Numbered from the stretch's first letter, positions 1 through 13,569 are shown. The stretch: DNA of 64,000 nucleotides from Cacajao melanocephalus (GCA_963573385.1 CAUYLG010052137.1:24095-88094), one strand, 5' to 3'. Numbers and translations: made by a program. The notes: generated by a model not told the origin, from the letters alone.

Positions 1-115
1 TCAGTTTTCCCATTTGTAAAAGGGCAATAACAACAGAACCCATGCTCACATGAAGCTGTTTTGAGGATTCATGAGATAATGTACAGTAAGTCTTTAATCT
101 AAGGGCTTGGGAGGT
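1..115 (+). repeat. MIR fragment
   Basis: The first bases (TCAGTTTTCCCATTTGTAAA) match the conserved 'cagtttcctcatctgtaaaatggg' part of MIR, followed by the usual 3' portion ending near the 'atgtacagtaagt' stretch. The 5' part lies outside the window. Confidence 0.75.
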
Positions 116-647
116 GGTAAATAAATAATGTTAGCCTTTGATCCATTCATTATTAGTTCAAGAAACAGTCACAGAATACTTATTACATGTCAGGCCTTGT
201 GTCAGGTGTGACACTCATCCCTAATCTCTCTTCTTTTCCTACAATGTAAGCATTAAACACAGTGCAAAAGTGTAACTACACAGTTAATTAAGGTCCTAAT
301 TCAACAGCTTTGAAAAGTGGAAAAAAGATTCTATACAAGATTGTGTGTTTAGCATGATTAACCCAAATCTGACCTTTTGATGAAAAAGAAATTCAAACCT
401 AAAAAACAAAAACAAAAACAAAAACTGGACAGTTTAGCTGTGATGAAGACAGTTGCTAACGAACAAAGCTATGGTGATGATTTGTGGGAGGATCTTTCCT
501 ACTGACAATGCTAGTGCAGGTCACTGACTTAAGTTCAGTCTTTATTAAAGTATAATTAATGCTGGGCATCAGGAACCGAGAAAGATAAAAATGGGAAACA
601 TTAATAACAAAGATATTCTTCATCTTTGCTTTGGAAAAAAAGTTACT

Positions 648-944
648 GGCTGGGCATGGTGGCTTGTGCCTGTAATCCCAGCACTTTGGGAGGCCAAGGT
701 GAGTGGATTATTTGAGGTCAGGAGTTCAAGACCAGCCTAACCAACATGTTGAAACCCCATCTCTACTAAAAATACAAAAAAGTTAGCCAGGCATGGTGGC
801 GTATGCCTGTAATCCCAGCTACTCAGGAGGCTGAGGCAGGAGAATCACTTCAACCCAGGAGGAGGAGGTTGCAGTGAGCCGAGATCACGCCATTGCACTT
901 CAGCCTGGGTGACAGAGCTCCAACTCAAAAGAAAAAAAAAAAAA
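648..944 (+). mobile_element. Alu
   Basis: Complete dimeric Alu from GGCTGGGCATGGTGG through the A-rich linker to the poly(A) tail. Direct repeats of about 10 bp (AAAGTTACT before, AAGGTTACT after) mark the insertion site. Confidence 0.95.
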
Positions 945-2737
945 GGTTACTAGTCATTTGAGATTCTTTTCAGTAACATTTTATTTTGAAAAAATTTCAC
1001 ACTTACTTTAAAAAGCTGGTAATACTAGTACATTGAAATTCCATATAACTTCATCAAGATTTTTCAAGTGTTAACATTCTACATGGGTATCTTATTGTTA
1101 TCTATCTATAATCATTTCAGATTAAGGCTTTTTCTCCTTCTTTTAATATATGTTTGCTTCAGGTACCAAGCAGTCCTCTTTTCCTGCTTTGCCCTTAAGA
1201 GTTAAGTAGGATTATTGAAAAGTTAAATACGGACTTAATTGTTTGCTACTAGAGCCTCCTTCAATGCTGTTTTAGAAATGCTCAATAATTAAATGTCAGG
1301 CTTTTTAAAAAAAAAAAGTACAATAATGAAACTTAGGGAGTTAGAGACTCAAGTATGGTTTAAGAACCAAATACTGATTGAAAGACTGCTGACATCAGTT
1401 GTCAGGCTAGAAAGATTAAAAAGGAGAGTAACTTTTTAAAAAGAGAAAGTAAAGACAGGGTATTGCAAAGTGGGGGAGTGGGGTTCAACCTTAAAGTTTC
1501 AGAAAGTAGTTCCTCATTCTCTGTTATCTTGGAACACATTCACAGTTGCACTCACATGCACCATCTACATCCTCCAACCTCCTACTTAGGAAACAGCAAG
1601 CCATTTCAGAATAAATGAACAAACAACTATGAAAGAAGTGTCACATTTAATTATTCCAAAAAGGAAGAGCAGAAAATGTAATGTGAAATTTTATGTGTAA
1701 AAATGGGAAAAAAATTTCAGGCCCATGTACAGGTTTTCAACTGCCTTAGAAGGGAAAACTGTTTCTTTGAGGATCTTCCATTCTTTCCTAGAAATTGCTC
1801 TTTTCATAAAGACAGGTAAAAGACTGTAATGCAGAACAGAAGAAACTAGCTGAGTTGGTGTTTTTCAATTGGACACTGACCTTCCAACCTAAAGCAAAAG
1901 AATTAATATCAATAAAATTTTGCTAGCTATTTCACTGAAAATGAAGGAAAAGAATATCTATGATAGGCCCAAAGTTTCCTGTTGGGGTATTTATTCTCTT
2001 TGATGACAAACAGAACTCACAGAATAGATGGACTTGTTAACAAGAAAATGAGCCCAAACAGAAAAGATAGTTTATCACATGCAAAAGCACACACTCAAAA
2101 ACAAATTTTAGATATGTTTGGTTCACATAAAAATTTAAACGCTAAATTGAGTCTTCTGAATGCTAAATTCTTAAATTATCTTTTCCTTCAAGGTCCTTCA
2201 TAATCTCAGTGTCATTCTTTATTAGCATCTCAATCTTTTGTTTCTACTCTTAAGGAGTACGTTGTGATTTTTCCCCATTAATAGGAATTTGTTCATAGCT
2301 TTTTTAGGAAGTATATTCTTCTAACTCTGTTCTACTACCTAAGTTCAAATCATATCTCTTTCACGAAAGTAACTTTGATAATGCTGGAAAACAGCTCCAG
2401 AATTTATTGTCTATATTTACCACTTGGTACCTACCATGTCACTTCTTGTCCTGTCATCTAAGTTTTCAGCGCACAAACAAACATACACTTGCACGTGTAT
2501 GCATTATCTCGATCATCTGTCAAATGAGTGGCTGGAGAGCATGAGAGGTTTCTTAAACTTTTTAATATCTTTCATAGCACCTACAAAAGTGCCTCTCTCC
2601 AGCTGGTTTTCAATTACATTTTTCATAGATCAATCCATCTACTAGAATACAATCGACCTTTTTTCTTCAAGAATGTATTTTAAGTTAAGCTTACACATGA
2701 GTTTTCAAAATGAGTTTTGTATCATTGACCAAAACCG

Positions 2738-3030
2738 CTTCAACCCACGCCCTCTCCCAGCCATTAGTAACCACCATTCTACACTCTGCTTCTATGAGTG
2801 GGAAGTTCTTAGATTTCACATATAAGTGATATCATGTGGTATTTGCTTTTCTGTACCTGGCATATCTCATTTAACATAATGTTGTCTAGGTTCCTCTACC
2901 TTATCACAAACAATATCATTTCCTTCCTTTTTAAGGCTGAATTGTATTCCATTGCGTATATATACCACATTTTCTTTATCCCTTTATCCACTGATGGACA
3001 CTTACATGGATTCCATCATTTGCAACACAA
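2738..3030 (-). mobile_element. Old L1 3' region
   Basis: Antisense to the L1 3' end: 'accaccattctac..ctctgcttctatgag', 'gctgaattgtattccattg' and 'tatataccacattttctttatcc' are the standard order of the complement of L1 ORF2 end/3'UTR. It is diverged, so an L1M-age copy. Confidence 0.75.
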
Positions 3031-3602
3031 AGCAGAAGTTTAAAATTCTCATTGGTTAAAGTACAAAAAACAGTTTCTAATAGTTTCTGGACTAAAACTT
3101 TCTTGAGTTAATGCTAACACTTCTAATTTTTTATTTTTAGTAAACCCAAATCTATAGATTCTAATGATTTTCAAAAATCTACCCTTTGAAAAACAGTTTT
3201 TCTGTGGGATATATTCCAGAGAATGGCTATTCTCATTACGTCGAAGAGACTGTCAATGTGCTGAAATTGCTCTGCACTCACACCTATAAAGTTAATAATC
3301 AAAGTACTCATTGAATCTTCTTAAACAAACCCAAGAATAAAATATGTCAGAATTTCCTGCCATTAACAATGCATATCACTTCCTCAGGAAAAAAAATGAA
3401 AATCTGACACTCATATTAATCAGATTCTATTGTAATCAAGTTCTTGAGATACAGACTGCTCAGCACTGTAATATACTTAGCTCTAGTCAATCAATCACTC
3501 AGGTCAACCAGAAACACTTAAGACATAAGATGCCACAGTGTCTTGGGCCTATTCTCATCTGGCAATTTAAACTTTGGATCACTAGCATTACGTTGTAGAA
3601 GG

Positions 3603-3790
3603 AGCTCAGATTTTAGGATCAGAAGAGCTGAGCCTAAATTCAAACTACACTTTTTATTGGTTGTACACGTTAGGGCAACTCCTTTGAACCAACTCTCTTT
3701 CCTCATCTGAAAAGGAGGGATAACACTGTCTACCTCATTTAAGATTGTTCCAAGGGTTAGATAAAATAGCGTGTGTATAAAAATCTGTAG
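3603..3790 (+). repeat. MIR
   Basis: Matches MIR: a 'gctcagattttaggatcagaagagctgagcctaaattcaaac' core, then 'tcctcatctgaaaaggagggataacactgtctacctcat' and the trailing 3' part. About 190 bp, diverged. Confidence 0.75.
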
Positions 3791-4617
3791 GCTATTAAGC
3801 ATTTTACAGATATCAGTTATTCAGATAGACATAAAAATCAATTTTACTTTAAGATACTCAACAATGGCTAGAAATCCTATGTGCTAGTAAAAGTCACTGT
3901 CAAATTAAATAGCTGAATTTTTCCTTCAATAATAAAATTTCCTGCTGAATATTTTTCCCTGTCATATCTCAACACCTTTATATAAGATTTTCTAACATCT
4001 GACTATGCATATTCCATTTTCAGAAATCAGTTATTTCATAATAAGAAAAATACCTTTTGCATGTAATCCTAAGTCACAGCTAAATGGCAACTCTGTACAA
4101 ATCTTTGGGAAAATATGAGCATTTGAAATAACTTTCAAGGGCAATGTCAAATTCCACCAGATCTTTTTCTTAACAATGAAGTGGATTACTTAATCAGAGC
4201 TCATTCATAAAAGATTTACATCTGCCTTTTTCTCAAATGGCATTTTCTGTAACTCAGCTGGTCTCAAAATCCTTTTTGTTTTTTTCATTGTTGTTAATTA
4301 TTGACATTTTGAGATCTAAACATAAAGCTATACAATCATATCACATCATATTTTTGTGAGCTGTTACATTTTAAAATATGTATTTTCAAAAACATTATTC
4401 TGATTTTAATGACACAGTTGCATAAATAACAAAAAGTTTAGGTAATACTGTAAGGGAACATAGTAGTTTATAAATTCTTCCATTATGACAAAGTTATAAA
4501 TATTTGTAATTATAATGAACCAATGGAAAATTTGACCCTAATATTTCCTGATGATGCTCCTACAATGTTTAAATAGAAATAAATAAAATGGTCCTATTAC
4601 CATCCATTTCACTCAAA

Positions 4618-5770
4618 CTGTCTATTGACAAAAATTCACTGAATATCTACTATATGCCAAGCGCTGTTCTAGGTTCCAGAGACTCAGTCAGTAGTAAACA
4701 AGCAGACAGTCTCTGCTTTCATGGGGTTTATAAGCTGGTGGATAAGATAGGGAAACAAATATATATTTATAATTTCAGGAAGTGATTGTTACGAAGAAAA
4801 ATAAAGCAAGGGATATAGTGACTGAACTTATTTAGGTAGAGAGGTCAGAGAAGGGCATTTCCGAGGAAGTGTGTCACATACATACCTAAAGGAAGAATAC
4901 TCCAGGAAGAGGAAACAGCAAATGTCTTTACATTTGCTAAGGCCCCTAACAAGCTAGGGTATTGGGTAAAAAACAAAACAAAACAAAAAAACATAATGAA
5001 GATTGATACACTTCAAGGGAAATGAGAAAAAAGGAAAATAGTAGAAAATGAAGTCAAAGAACTTGTAAGCCTTGATAAATTTTATTATAGGAAGCCACTG
5101 GAAAGTTATGAGTAAGAAGATAACATGAAATGACTTAAATTTAAAGAAGTGCTCAGGTTGCTATGTGGAGAATTAACTACAGGAGGACAAAAGATAAAAC
5201 ATGGATATTGGGAAACCACTATAGTATTCCAGGCAAGAGAGGATGGTGGTTATGACTGAGGTGGTAGAGGGCAAAGGTAGAGGACCTAAGAAATGATCAG
5301 GTTCCTAATATATTTTAAAGGTTGAAATGGCAAGAAATGCTGATGGATTGAATGAGTGATATGAAGGAAAGAGAAGAATCAAAGGTGGTTCTTGCTAGTG
5401 TGCCTGAATACTATGTGAATGGTGGAGTCATTTATAAGGGTAAAGAACACTTGGGAAAGAGTTGTTTTCATGATAAAAATCAAGAGTTCTGACTTAGAGG
5501 TGGTAAGTTTGAGCTACCTATTATACAACCAAGTGGAGGCATGTAAACATATAAATCTGGAACCATTAAATTGAATTAGCTCACCTAAGAAATAAAAACA
5601 GAAAGAAAGAGATCTGACAACTGAGCCCTGTGGCTCTATAGTATTTACAAACAGGGAAGAAGAAGAGACAACAAAAGCAGCTAAGGAAGGGTAGCCAGGC
5701 ATATAACTGAGCTGACTTTATGAATATGAAGATACTGCTCTCTGCTCTAGATTTCTCCATCATGAATCAA
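4618..5770. repeat. Ancient repeat, begins as antisense L2
   Basis: The left end (CTACTATATGCCAAGCGCTGTTC and the following 'catggggtttataagctgg') is the complement of a LINE2 3' end. The continuation to about 5770 (phrases such as 'aagccactggaaagttatgag', 'aggcaagagaggatggtgg', 'gctgatggattgaatg') belongs to a very common old mammalian repeat that I cannot name. No intact frame. Confidence 0.5.
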
Positions 5771-6053
5771 GATCCCCAGAGCAATCCAACTCTGTGTTTT
5801 GTATGTTTTCACAAGAAACTGAAACCCAGGAAAAACAACCAGCTGATACAAAGTCATGCTACAGAATTAACATAACCATAACTAGAACCTAAGTCTGCTA
5901 ATTTAAAAACACTTTATCATTTAATCATAAAGAAGTACCTAAAGATTAACTAGACAGTGGTAGCAGTAACAGAATAATAGTTTTTAGTTTTATTTACTTC
6001 CAAAGATTTGCTAACTTAACACCATGGTTTTAAATGAACCTAAAAAACTGTTT

Positions 6054-6335
6054 GAAAACCAAACACCATATGTTCTCACAAGTGGGAGCTGAACAATGAG
6101 AACACATGGACACACTGAGGGGAACAACAAACACTGGGTCTTGTTGGTGGCGGGTGGTAGGGGTGCAGGTGGAGGGAGAGCATCAGTCGGAATAGCTAAT
6201 GGATGCTGGGCTTAATACCTAGGTGATGGGTTGATCTGTACAGGAAACCATCATGGCAAATGTTTGCCTATGTAACAAACCTGCACATCCTGCATACGTA
6301 CCCCACAACTTAAATTGCTGAAGAGAAAAAAAAAA
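6054..6335 (+). mobile_element. L1PA 3' end, 5' truncated
   Basis: About 280 bp of L1 3'UTR, from 'accatatgttctcac' through the G-rich tract to a short A tail. Direct repeats with the core AACTGTTT sit on both sides (6046-6053 and 6336-6345), so this is a normal short retrotransposed copy. Confidence 0.88.
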
Positions 6336-7038
6336 GAACTGTTTTACATCAGCTCCTCGATCAGTGAATAGCACATTTTAGATGCTCAATATTTACCCAG
6401 TGAAGAAATGAGCATACTATATTTTTGTCCTAACAAAACAAAATAGGTTATCTTGCATTTTTGAAATTCAATTTCTATTTTAAAACCTGAAACAAAACCA
6501 TAAATCCCATATTATCAAATATCTAGGTCTCAAAATTTAGGAGAAAAAGAAAAATGTTTAAACATTGTCTTTATTAATATTAAACAAGTAAACCAGCATA
6601 AAATAGTAAAAAGTACTCACTTTGTTACCTGATAATCACTACAATTTACTAAGTATGCCAAAAGAACTGTGAAACGTTTTATGTATGTGTAATTAACAGT
6701 AAATATAACAAAGAAGAACAAATTTATTATTATGAAAATAATTGCTTATTTAAATAAATGAAAAAGAAAAAGAAAATCACAGAAGACATTCCAGTACATT
6801 TTGTCAAGGCTACATGAATATAATTGATGCTGTTACAGTAATTTCTAAATGGAGTTTAAAAAATATGATAGCCAAGTCTTATATAAAACTGAAGCAAGTA
6901 ATTAATATTTAAGATAATTTTTTCCAAGATCATATTCTTATACACAATTAAAGAACTGTAAGCATGACAAATGATGGTAAGTTACTTTCTATATATGCAG
7001 AACCTATAAAAAATGGATTAAGGTGCTACCAACTTTGA

Positions 7039-7336
<298 letters not shown>

Positions 7337-7553
7337 AACTTTGACTATTCTTAACTATAAATAAATTGATAGCATCACATGACTGATTCTGAAAATCTTA
7401 ACTACCTGACAACTAGAGGTCTCCTTATGAAGATCTATCTATTTTTGCTAATGAAATATAATGTGGATTTACACTAAACAACACACATTCTTATTTTTTT
7501 GTTAAGTGGTTTCTAAAAATCATCTTGCAGCTTGAAGTGTACATCTACAGATA

Positions 7554-7889
7554 TAGTCAGCCCTCATAGCTGGGTTCAGCATCTGCAGATTCAACTAACT
7601 GCAGATTGAGAATGTAGTTAGGCCTACAATGATGGCATCCTTACATGTATAGACTTCTGCTTCTTGTTATTATTTCCTAAACAATACAGTACAATAACTA
7701 TTTACATAGTATTTACATTTTGTTAAGAATTCTAAGGAATCTAGGGATTATTTAAAGTACATGGAAGGATGCATGTAGGATATATGCAAATATTACACTA
7801 TTGTACATAAGAGACTTGAGCATCCCCAGATTTTGGTATGTCCTGGGGTCCTGGAACCAATCCCCCACAGATACCAAAGACAGTCTGCA
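7554..7889. mobile_element. MER2 (Tigger-type MITE)
   Basis: About 335 bp with inverted ends: 'cagccctcatagctgggttcagcatctgcag' at the left, and 'ttggtatgtcctggggtcctggaaccaatcccccacag..agtctg' at the right. The internal 'taaacaatacagtacaataactatttacatag' is also characteristic. It carries no coding capacity. Confidence 0.78.
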
Positions 7890-8591
7890 CTTTCTGTCAA
7901 TTAAGATAACATTACCACAACTTGGAAAACTTTTCAAAAATAAAAGAAGAACTAGCAAAAAAATTTAGATCATACCAGGATCAGCAAATAACAAAAAATA
8001 ATTAATTTACTCACTATCATATATACGTCTTGAGAAAATGAATTGTGCTTGTGGCAAAACATTGTGTTTTTCACACAACACAGGCCACGTCACATTTTTA
8101 ATATTACACTGAGAGCACTTACAGCTGATAACTGACACACCTCCTTAAGTCATCCCTCTTAGAAGACATTATAATTAAAAAATATATAGGACACTAGCTT
8201 CTGAAAGACATCAAGACACCAACATTTTATTTGCATGACACATGGCAGCCTAAGGTTTTGTAATCCAAGGCAATATACATGAGTTTGACTTTACATTCTT
8301 ACTCCAAGTTAGTTGAAAACAGACTCTATTCACATCAGTGTTTTTATTCTAAGGTAAGTGCTTACTTCAACAAATAAGAACAGGAATACACACTCCATAA
8401 AATCCTATTATTCATCAGAAGAACTAAATGAATCAGAGGTAGGAAGAGCAATCACTAGACATTAAGCATCTAATGTTCTAATTCAGACAAGTGCCTTAAA
8501 CTAATGAAATCCATTAAACTGAGTGAGTATTCTGACAAACAGCAGTGGACAGCACAAAAAGAATAAATTAGTTGACAGGCAAGATACTTCA

Positions 8592-8960
8592 TTTTTTAAT
8601 TAAATTTTTTTATTTCCATAGGTTATTGTGGAACAAGTGGTATTCAGTTACATGAGTAGGTTCTTTAGTGGTGATTTGTGAGATTTTGGTGCACCCATCA
8701 CCCAAGCAGTATACACTGCACCTAATTTGTGGTTTTTTATCCCCCACACCCTTCCCACCCTCTCTCCCTGAGATCCCAAAGCCAATTGTGTCTTTCTTAT
8801 GCCTTTGCATCCTCACAGCTTAGCTCCCACATATGAGTGAGAACATGCAATGTTTGGTTTTCCATTCCTGAGTCACTTCACTTAGAATAATAGTCTTCAA
8901 TCTCATCCAGTTCGCTGCAAATGCCATTAATTCATTCCTTTTTATGGCTGAGTAGTATTC
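8592..8960 (-). mobile_element. L1 3' end
   Basis: Reverse-oriented L1 (L1PB/old L1PA age): T-rich end, then 'gtggtattcagttacatgagtaggttctttagtggtgattt', 'ttggtgcacccatcaccca' and the 'ttatggctgagtagtattc' ORF2-end complement, where a microsatellite interrupts it. Confidence 0.88.
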
Positions 8961-9068
8961 ATATATATACATACACACACATATATATACACACATATAC
9001 ACACACATATACATATATATATGCACGTGCGCACACACACACACACACACACATATGTATATATGTGA
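8960..9068. repeat. (CA/TA)n microsatellite
   Basis: About 105 bp of alternating AC, AT and GC dinucleotides with a clean (CA)11 run near 9034-9052. It starts at the L1 site that normally reads 'gtgtatatatac', so it probably grew from that seed. Confidence 0.9.
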
Positions 9069-9069
9069 C

Positions 9070-9303
9070 AGGCAGATCACAAGGTCAGGAGTTTGAGACC
9101 AGCCTGACCAACATGTGAAATCCCATCTCTACTAAAAATACAAAAATTAGCCAGGCATGGTGGCGCATGCCTGTAATCCCAGCTACTCAGGAGGCTGAGG
9201 CAGGAGAATCACTTGAACCCAGGAAGTGGAGGCCGCAGTGGGCTCAGATTGCACTACTGCACTCCAGCCTGGGCAACAGAGCAAAACTCCATCTCAAAAA
9301 AAA
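9070..9303 (+). mobile_element. Alu, 5' truncated
   Basis: Starts inside the left monomer (GGCAGATCACAAGGTCAGG) directly after the microsatellite and ends in a short A run at 9303. About 50 bp of the normal 5' end are missing. Confidence 0.92.
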
Positions 9304-9440
9304 TGTAAATGGACTAAGTACTCCACCTAAAAGGCAAAGACTACCAGACTGGATTAAAAAGAAAAACCAATGAGCCAACTATATGCTCTTTATAAGAGAC
9401 ATGTTTTAAATATAAGAACATATGTTAAAACTAAAAGGAT
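9304..9440 (+). mobile_element. L1 ORF2 fragment
   Basis: 'Tgtaaatggactaagtactccacctaaaaggcaaagac' is the L1 ORF2 stretch in the endonuclease region, in sense orientation; later bases are badly decayed. Confidence 0.6.
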
Positions 9441-9779
9441 TAAAAAAGATATGACACAAATGCTAACCACATAACCTGGGGTACTTATATTATAAACAAT
9501 TTTTAGAACTGATATCTGATCAACCCTCTAGTTCAAACTATAAATTTTTAGGAAATACAAGAGAACCTGAATACATCCTGAAAATACAATCAACAAAGTG
9601 CGAATGATGGAATCCTCTTCAGAACAAATGATTAGCTTTCTTCAACAAATAAATAGCAAGGAAAAAAAATAAAGAGAAACCTATTGATTAAATAAATTAT
9701 GAGACATGGCTACCTTTTGCCATATAGAACTTAAGCAGATGCTAATTCAAATAAACTGTAAAAAAAAAAAAAAAAAGAC

Positions 9780-10110
9780 ACTATAGGGAAATGTGGATAT
9801 CCGACAGGATACTGAATAATATTAAAGATTTATTTAATAACAGTGTTATGGCATGTTTTTAGACAGTATTTTTACAGAAACACACTAAGATACTCATAGA
9901 TAAAATGGGATAAAAAGATATGAGGTTAGGTATTTGCTTCAAAATAATACAAGGATGGGGTAGCAAGTAGTTTGGGGGGTAGATGAAACAGTATTGGCCA
10001 TGAGTTGGTAACTGCACAAACTAGATGGTGGCTTCACTGGAACTTATTCTACATTCTCTTCACTTGTGTTTATGGATAAAATTCTCCATTACAAAAGTTT
10101 TTTTTTCTAA
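9780..10110 (+). mobile_element. Probable old L1 3' end
   Basis: The order 'gcttcaaaataatac', 'gtattggccatgagttgg', 'catt..tctcttcacttgtg', 'aaaattctccattacaaaag' matches the 3' end of L1M-age elements. Family assignment is tentative. Confidence 0.5.
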
Positions 10111-10324
10111 ACAAATGAAAAGGCACCTCACCACTGTGCCATGAATTATGTACAACATGAGCTATCAAAGGTGGCTTTGTTCCAAGTATATGAAAAATAT
10201 ATATAAATATGTTTGTTCTACAAGTACATCTCAACTTTGTTTCATCAATGCTTGGCACTTGATTCTTTGGAAAATATTTTTGAATAAATAAATAGGAGAA
10301 AACAGTTACTTCAAGGTGATATGT

Positions 10325-12310
10325 TTACGTGTGTGTGTAATTTCCTTGATTACTAATGACACTGAGTACTTTTTCATATGTTATTAATATTTGGATTTCC
10401 TTTTGGGCAAAAAGCCTATGTATATTACTAAACAAAAAGCAATAGCAAGTTAAAATATTGTTTCATTGTTCTAGATATATGCTACTGTAAGTTATGTGGG
10501 TTGTAAATATATTTTTTCTTACTCTGTGCTTTGTTTTTACTCTCTTAATGTTATGTACTGATACATTAAAAACACCTTACTTTTAATGTAGTCAAATAAT
10601 TAAATGTTTTCTATTTTAATTACTGCTTTTTTGTTTCTTGTTTTAGAAAAGAATCCCTTCTCTGAGATCATGAAACAATTCCCTTCTATTTATTTTTAAA
10701 GCTTTATTATTTTGTTTTTTACATTTAGTACTATGAGTCATTTGAAATTCAGTTTTTGAGTATAATGTGATATAAAGGTTCAGTTTTTTCTTTAGATGAA
10801 TACTTACCTCCTCATAATTAATTGAAAAAATTCATTTTTCTCAATACCTGCAATATCCCTTTTCATAAATATGTCACCTTATGTGTATAAGTCTATTTTG
10901 AAGTACCATTCTATTCTGGTCATGTTACCTGATCTTTGTACCCATACCACACTGCCTTAGTAACTATAAAGTATAACACATCCTGCCACCTATTCTTCAT
11001 TATGTACAATTGTCACAGCTATTTTTATCCTTTGTAATCCATATAAATTTTAGAATCACATTATGAATTTCTATATAAAAGCTATTATGATTTTGAATCA
11101 GTTTGTATACAAATCCATTGAGGAAAATTGGTATTTTGACACTAGTGGATAATGCAATCATGAACATTTTGATCTTCATAATTATTTAGCTCTTTTTAAA
11201 AAATATTTTCTCATTTTAAAGTTTTATAGTTTTCTTCATAGAGGACTCTTCACCTTTTATATTTATTCCTAAGGACTTCTTATTTTTTGATGTTATAAAC
11301 TTAAAAAATTTTTATTTTCTTACTGGTTAATGTTGGAACATAGAAATATAATTGGTTTTGTATATTGATTTTTCTATCCAATAACCTTCCTAAGCACTTA
11401 TTAAGTTTATAATTCATCAGTGGGCCAGTTTGTCTTTACTGCATATACAATAATGCCATCTGTTAACACAAAATTTTATTTATTCCTTTGCAATCCTTAT
11501 ACATTTTCCTTTTCTTATCTTAGTATACTGTCTTGAATCTCCATATAATGATGAACAAAAGTGGTAATAACAGGCATTCCTGTATCATTTCTGATTTCAG
11601 AAGGGAAATTTTTAATATTTTACTTTAAGTATAATATTTGCTGTAAGTTTTTTGTAGACATTCTTTTTGATATTAAAGGAGCTCCCTTCTATTCCTACTT
11701 TGTAACAAGTTTTCTTCATAAATGAATGCTGATTTTGTTTTTTCAGGTTTTTTCTTTCCAATCATCTATGGAGATGACTTTTCTACTTACTCTGATGACA
11801 TGGTAAATGATATTATTTTTTAATGTTAAAACATGCATTCCTTAGATAAACCACAGTTGGTCATATTATATTTTCCTTTTTATTTATTGCTTGATTCTCA
11901 TAACATTTTCCCCCGCCTCAGGACATTTACAACTATGTTCAAAAGTAAGCTTATCCTGTAATTTTTTATTCTGATATTATTCTTGCTAGGTTTTGCTATC
12001 AAGCTTGTGCTAGTCTCACATCATGAACTGGGAAATACACACTCTTCTAATTTCTTTGGAGTAGTTTGTGTAAAAGTGAAGTGTTTCTTCTTTAAATGTT
12101 TGTTAGAACTTGCCATTAAAACCAAACAGATCTACCATTTCTTTGGTGGAAAGCTTTAAATCATGGTTGAATTTCTCTTACATTAACTCCATTTTCAATT
12201 TTTTCTTGTATATGTTTCTTAAAGTTGTACTTTTCTAGGAATTTGTTAATTTCTCCAAAAATTTTCAAGTTTATTAGTAAAGTTGTTCATAATGAATACT
12301 TATCTTTCAA
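10325..12310 (-). mobile_element. Ancient L1 (L1M), ORF2 and 3' part
   Basis: About 2 kb of heavily decayed antisense ORF2. Landmarks in order: 'aatttccttgattactaatgacactgag', 'tttagcactatgagtc', 'agttttcttcatagaggactcttcac', 'aacaaaagtggtaataacaggcattcctg', 'ctaggaatttgttaatttc'. Many stops and indels. Confidence 0.75.
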
Positions 12311-13129
12311 AAAAAGTGTAAGCCTTTTTCCTTTCTGGTCCCAGAAACTTACTTTGTCTTCTCATTGAATACCAGTCATAGAAATAGCAACAACTTCAAA
12401 GAGCCCAGTAGGTTCAGCAATCTGTATTTAAAAATATCTAAGAAATATGGCTGTCTGGAATTAAAGCTCTCTAAAGCTGAAATCACTAATTCTTTCTTTG
12501 GTAGTCTGTTTCATTTCAAGTTCATTCATTTATTAAGCAAAGTTGCAAGATAGAAGGATAAGAGTCCTTGCTGTCAAGATACTTGCTACCTGTAGGAAGA
12601 GACGTTTCTGATAAAGAAACAAACATAATGTCATGAAATAAATCCCACTCTGTGCATGATAAAGACATGGACAAGATACCATGAAAACTGACAGGAGAAG
12701 TATACTTACTCTTCTTTTAGAATTGTATTTTATGTGTTGGCAAGAATAGTGAAGTAGTAAAAGTTGAGGAAGCAGAGGGATGCAGAGATAACATCCAAAA
12801 TGGATTTATATGTCACACCTAGGACATGCAGAGTGAATAGAGTGTATGATGGGGTAGCATAAACAGCTCTTAAGTGATCTAATTTGCATTTTGGAAAGTA
12901 AGAAATAAGAAAAAATTTCAGGCACTTGTAAGATGTGTAACTTCAGTAACTTAGAATTATCCAAAAGAAATATAATCCTACCTATTATCAATATGAAAAC
13001 CTGTAATCTACAGAAGTTAAAAAATGAAAACTAAAAGGCTTGACATAACAAGCTGCTGTCAGTTTCTCCCAGATAAATAACAGAGATAAGAAGGAAAAGG
13101 AGTACAGGCAAACATTTCAGTTTCCATAC

Positions 13130-13255
13130 CTATAACAGGATGGTCCATAGGGACATTCAGGCAGGTCATTGGTCTCATCTTGGCCCACGATTTGTACACC
13201 TTCATAATCACTATCACCAGGATGACTAAAACATTGAAAATGAACAGGATTCTTC
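13130..13255 (-). CDS. APLF: APLF exon 8 (rest of PBZ 1, start of PBZ 2)
   Basis: This 126-nt exon completes Arg386 and adds 41 codons plus two bases, to about residue 428. It reads KNPVHFQCFSHPGDSDY, which supplies the two zinc-binding histidines of PBZ 1 (H-x5-H), and then LPECPYGPSCY, the Cys pair of PBZ 2. The remaining histidines of PBZ 2 belong to exon 9, which I did not find in the window. All zinc ligands that should be here are present. Two changes stand out against human (memory): His to Cys between the PBZ 1 histidines, and Arg to Leu at the conserved basic position before the first Cys of PBZ 2. The acceptor is CCTAG above 13255 and the donor GTATGG below 13130; phase 2 at both ends. 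Confidence 0.94.
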
Positions 13256-13368
13256 CTAGGAGGGCAACAAACAAACTGTCAGAAAAAATAAATAGAACAG
13301 TCTAGATTTATAGTGGATATAGCAGAAAACCACGCAATCCACATTTGGCTATTCCTGAACATAAACCA

Positions 13369-13445
13369 ACATGCTACATTGATGACATAAGCATACATTA
13401 TAGCAACATGTTAAATTGATGACATAAAGTTGATGACATCAGCTC
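13369..13445 (+). repeat. Imperfect tandem duplication, about 38 bp
   Basis: CAACATGCTACATTGATGAC at 13369 recurs as CAACATGTTAAATTGATGAC at about 13406, followed by a further GATGACAT copy. It lies about 110 bp upstream of exon 8's acceptor on the minus strand. Confidence 0.7.
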
Positions 13446-13569
13446 AGTACAGTACTCTCACAGTAACATAATACATTTCTGGTGTCCTGTGATAAGAGAG
13501 TAGACAACTTGCAAACACTACTACATATAGGACACATATGTATGTAGCATATAATATAATTTTCAAAAC

